Positions 7,282 to 9,517 of a stretch of 9,517 nt of DNA are shown here, in pieces. Location: positions 1 through 9,517 of the forward strand of contig JAAZCB010000112.1 in assembly GCA_012513545.1 (NCBI GenBank). Direction: 5' to 3'. This DNA comes from Clostridiaceae bacterium (GTDB lineage: Bacteria > Bacillota_A > Clostridia > Acetivibrionales > Acetivibrionaceae). The notes beneath the pieces are model-generated. The model made no database searches and had not been told where the DNA came from. It saw only the letters and a program-made list of their open reading frames with translations. The position numbers and the translations under genes were made by a program. The first letter of the stretch is position 1; every line of letters starts with the position of its first letter.

Positions 7282-9517
7282 ATGAAGAGGATTTTCTCAA
7301 TCTGTATCATTTCTGCCATGTTTATGTCTGTTACCATGCAAATCAGTGCAATAAACGTATCAGCTTTGGAACAGAATCTATCAATTAATGAAGTTATGGC
7401 TGCTAACACTTCTACCATAAGAGACGGAGACTCAAAAAACGGCAGTGATAGCGGGGACTTTTCTGATTGGATAGAGCTATATAACCCAAATGAAAAACCA
7501 CTGGATATTAAAGGCTATACCCTGTCAGATAGTGGAGCAACGTGGACCTTCCCTGAGGGAGTTGTTCCCTCAAAGGGTTACCTGCTGGTTTGGTGTTCTG
7601 ATAAAAACAAGGTTACAGAAGACGGCCAACTTCACACAAATTTCAAAATCAGCGCCTCTGGAGAAACAATTACACTGAAGAAGCCAGACGGTTCTGTAGA
7701 GGATAAATTAACAATTCCAGCTCTTCGTGATGATCAGTCTTATGGATGCAAAACAGATGGTGCAGCTGAGTTTGTTATATTTTCAAAGTCTACCCCCCTC
7801 GCTTCAAACGTTTACACACCTGAAGCAACAGCGGTAAAAATGCCTGTATTCTCCCATAAAGGCGGATTTTACAATGAAAAATTCGACCTTAAGATAACTA
7901 CGGACGAAGCGGATGTAAAAATATACTACACCAAAGACGGAACAGATCCTGAACCCGGAAACGAATCAACAATTGAATTTGAGGGGAATATAGAAATAAA
8001 TGGCAGGACTGGTGATCCTAATGTATATTCCCTGTACAGAAATCCAATGCCTGACTATTATCCCTCCTGGCAGGATCCAAATGGTGAAATTTTCAAGTGC
8101 ACAGTATTAAAGGCTGTTGCCATAAGGGAAGACGGCGTAAAAAGTAAGATTGTAACCCATTCATATTTTGTTGAGCCAAATATGAAAACAAGATACAGTA
8201 TTCCTGTTGTTTCTTTAGTTACTGACCCGGCAAATCTTTTTGACAGTGAAAAAGGAATATACAGCTATAATTACTTGAATAAAGGTTCCGAATGGGAAAG
8301 ACCAATGCATATGGAGTTTTTTGAACCGGATGGGACACTCGGCTTTTCTCAATATGTTGGTGCTAGAATCAGTGGTGGAGAAACAAGATATTTACCTCAA
8401 AAGTCTTTCCGTATATATTTTGACAAAGGATACGATGACAAGAATAAAGTCAAATACGATATATTCCCCGGGCTTACTAAAAGGGGAGACGGCAAAAAGC
8501 TTGACACCTTTGAACGCTTAATACTCAGAAATGGTGGAAATGACAACCAAAGCCTTCTATTCCGGGATTCACTATTACAAGGCCTTGTGTCCCATTTGAA
8601 AATTGATATTCAGGCTTCCAGACCTTCTGTAGTTTTTTTGGATGGTGAGTATTGGGGAATATACAACTTCCGCGAGCGGTACGATTCCGAATATATCAAA
8701 TATCATTATAATGCCGACAAAGAAAAAGTGGCTATGCTTGATGTCTGGGAGTATCCGGAAGTCCTGGAAGGCGAAAATTCTGATGCCGGAGCATATATGA
8801 GTGACTTGATTTATTATCTTAAAGAGAATTCGATATCACAGCCTGGCACATACGAATACATTAAGACAAAAATGGACCTGGAAAACTATATAGATTACAA
8901 TATTGCACAGATAATGGTTGGCAATAACGACTGGCCCGGTAACAATACTACTGTTTGGAAGTACAAAACTGAAGACGAAAAATATAATCCCGAAGCACCT
9001 TATGGTCTGGACGGAAGATGGAGATGGATGTTGAGGGATACCGACTTCGGCTATGGAATATGGGGAAAGAGTCCTGCTCACAATACTTTGTGTTTTGCCC
9101 TTGGTGACTTTATTGAACCCGGTATGGAATATGCAAATTCACCTGGAATTGTATTTCTGTTAAATACACTTCTTGAAAATGAAGACTTCAGAAATGAATT
9201 CATAAATCATTTTGCAGATCAGATGAATACATCCTTCAGACCTGAAAGAGTTCATGAGGAAATAGACAAGGCAAAAAAAGCAATTGAATTGGAAATGCCG
9301 GAGCATTTAGAAAGATATACTTCTTGGGGGCTTTCTATGAATAGCTGGTACAGGGATATTGATTACATAAAATATTATGCCACTGAACGTCCGTATTATG
9401 TCAGGAGGCATATAACAGATAAGTTCGAAAGTGCCGGTGTAACAGGGACTGGTACAATAAAGCTCAACACGGATTCATCCAAAGGTTATATACGAATAAA
9501 TTCGATTGATATTAAGG
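7282..9517 (+). CDS. Secreted lamin-tail / chitobiase-C / CotH kinase-family protein, C-terminus cut by window edge
   Basis: The frame is open from ATG 7282 to the edge (745 codons). Residues 1-28 form a signal peptide: MKR, a hydrophobic core, then VSA before L29 as a likely cleavage site. Residues about 33-177 match a lamin-tail domain, an immunoglobulin-like fold, with SDWIELYNP (61-69). Residues about 188-297 resemble the chitobiase/beta-hexosaminidase C-terminal domain, with IYYTKDGTDP (214-223) and a longer than usual loop before its last strands. From about 306 to 715 is a CotH kinase-like domain: SGGETR (364-369), K374-SFR, LDGEYWGIYNFRERYD (453-468), GNNDWPGNN (547-555) and RDTDFGYG (585-592). 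CotH of Bacillus phosphorylates spore-coat proteins; by analogy D550 and D586/D588 may be catalytic and metal-binding. After 720 a new beta-rich segment begins. Clostridial relatives may end in a dockerin or anchor, which cannot be seen here. Substrate and site of action are unknown; a spore-coat role or an extracellular role is possible. Confidence 0.92.
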   Translation, partial: MKRIFSICIISAMFMSVTMQISAINVSALEQNLSINEVMAANTSTIRDGDSKNGSDSGDFSDWIELYNPNEKPLDIKGYTLSDSGATWTFPEGVVPSKGYLLVWCSDKNKVTEDGQLHTNFKISASGETITLKKPDGSVEDKLTIPALRDDQSYGCKTDGAAEFVIFSKSTPLASNVYTPEATAVKMPVFSHKGGFYNEKFDLKITTDEADVKIYYTKDGTDPEPGNESTIEFEGNIEINGRTGDPNVYSLYRNPMPDYYPSWQDPNGEIFKCTVLKAVAIREDGVKSKIVTHSYFVEPNMKTRYSIPVVSLVTDPANLFDSEKGIYSYNYLNKGSEWERPMHMEFFEPDGTLGFSQYVGARISGGETRYLPQKSFRIYFDKGYDDKNKVKYDIFPGLTKRGDGKKLDTFERLILRNGGNDNQSLLFRDSLLQGLVSHLKIDIQASRPSVVFLDGEYWGIYNFRERYDSEYIKYHYNADKEKVAMLDVWEYPEVLEGENSDAGAYMSDLIYYLKENSISQPGTYEYIKTKMDLENYIDYNIAQIMVGNNDWPGNNTTVWKYKTEDEKYNPEAPYGLDGRWRWMLRDTDFGYGIWGKSPAHNTLCFALGDFIEPGMEYANSPGIVFLLNTLLENEDFRNEFINHFADQMNTSFRPERVHEEIDKAKKAIELEMPEHLERYTSWGLSMNSWYRDIDYIKYYATERPYYVRRHITDKFESAGVTGTGTIKLNTDSSKGYIRINSIDIK

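Noticed and set aside
8836..9081. Minus-strand open frame of 81 codons inside the CotH gene
   Set aside because: It is antisense to the conserved GNNDWPGNN and RDTDFGYG kinase motifs, so the plus-strand coding is real and this is a shadow.

Overview
The window looks like a chromosomal segment of a low-GC Firmicute, most likely a clostridium of the cellulolytic/environmental type. The supports are the A/T-rich codon choice (frequent AAA, GAA, ATA and AGA), strong AGGAG/AAGGGGG ribosome-binding sites, an A/T-rich intergenic region, and a family combination (a clostridial NdvB-type giant enzyme next to a secreted lamin-tail/CotH protein) that I associate with clostridia. The genus is an inference.

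Layout: two long genes, both cut by the window edges, diverge from a 249-bp intergenic region. On the minus strand, 7032 down to 1 is one uninterrupted reading frame of 2344 codons. It encodes the N-terminal four-fifths or so of a cyclic beta-1,2-glucan synthase (NdvB/Cgs family). In order it has an N-terminal membrane anchor, a cytosolic helical region, a pair of membrane helices, a GT84 glycosyltransferase domain, more membrane helices, a GH189/glycoamylase-like cyclisation domain, and two successive GH94-type beta-sandwich domains. The GH94 catalytic barrel would lie past position 1.

On the plus strand, 7282 to the window end encodes a secreted multidomain protein. It has a signal peptide, a lamin-tail domain (LTD), a chitobiase/beta-hexosaminidase C-terminal-type domain and a CotH kinase-like domain. 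The frame is still open at the right edge, so its C-terminal module is not seen.

The 7033-7281 intergenic region holds both start regions. It has a perfect TATAAT -10 box facing the glucan synthase, a perfect 14-bp palindrome upstream of the CotH gene, and a second A/T palindrome close to that gene's ribosome-binding site. No RNA gene, insertion sequence, CRISPR array or convincing terminator was seen.

How the genes may relate: both products act at or outside the cell membrane, one making a beta-1,2-glucan and the other a secreted putative kinase. Divergent placement allows shared control but does not prove a common pathway. I found no clear evidence of an undescribed system. The most unusual points are a Gram-positive cyclic-glucan synthase and an exported kinase-fold protein with adhesion-type domains.
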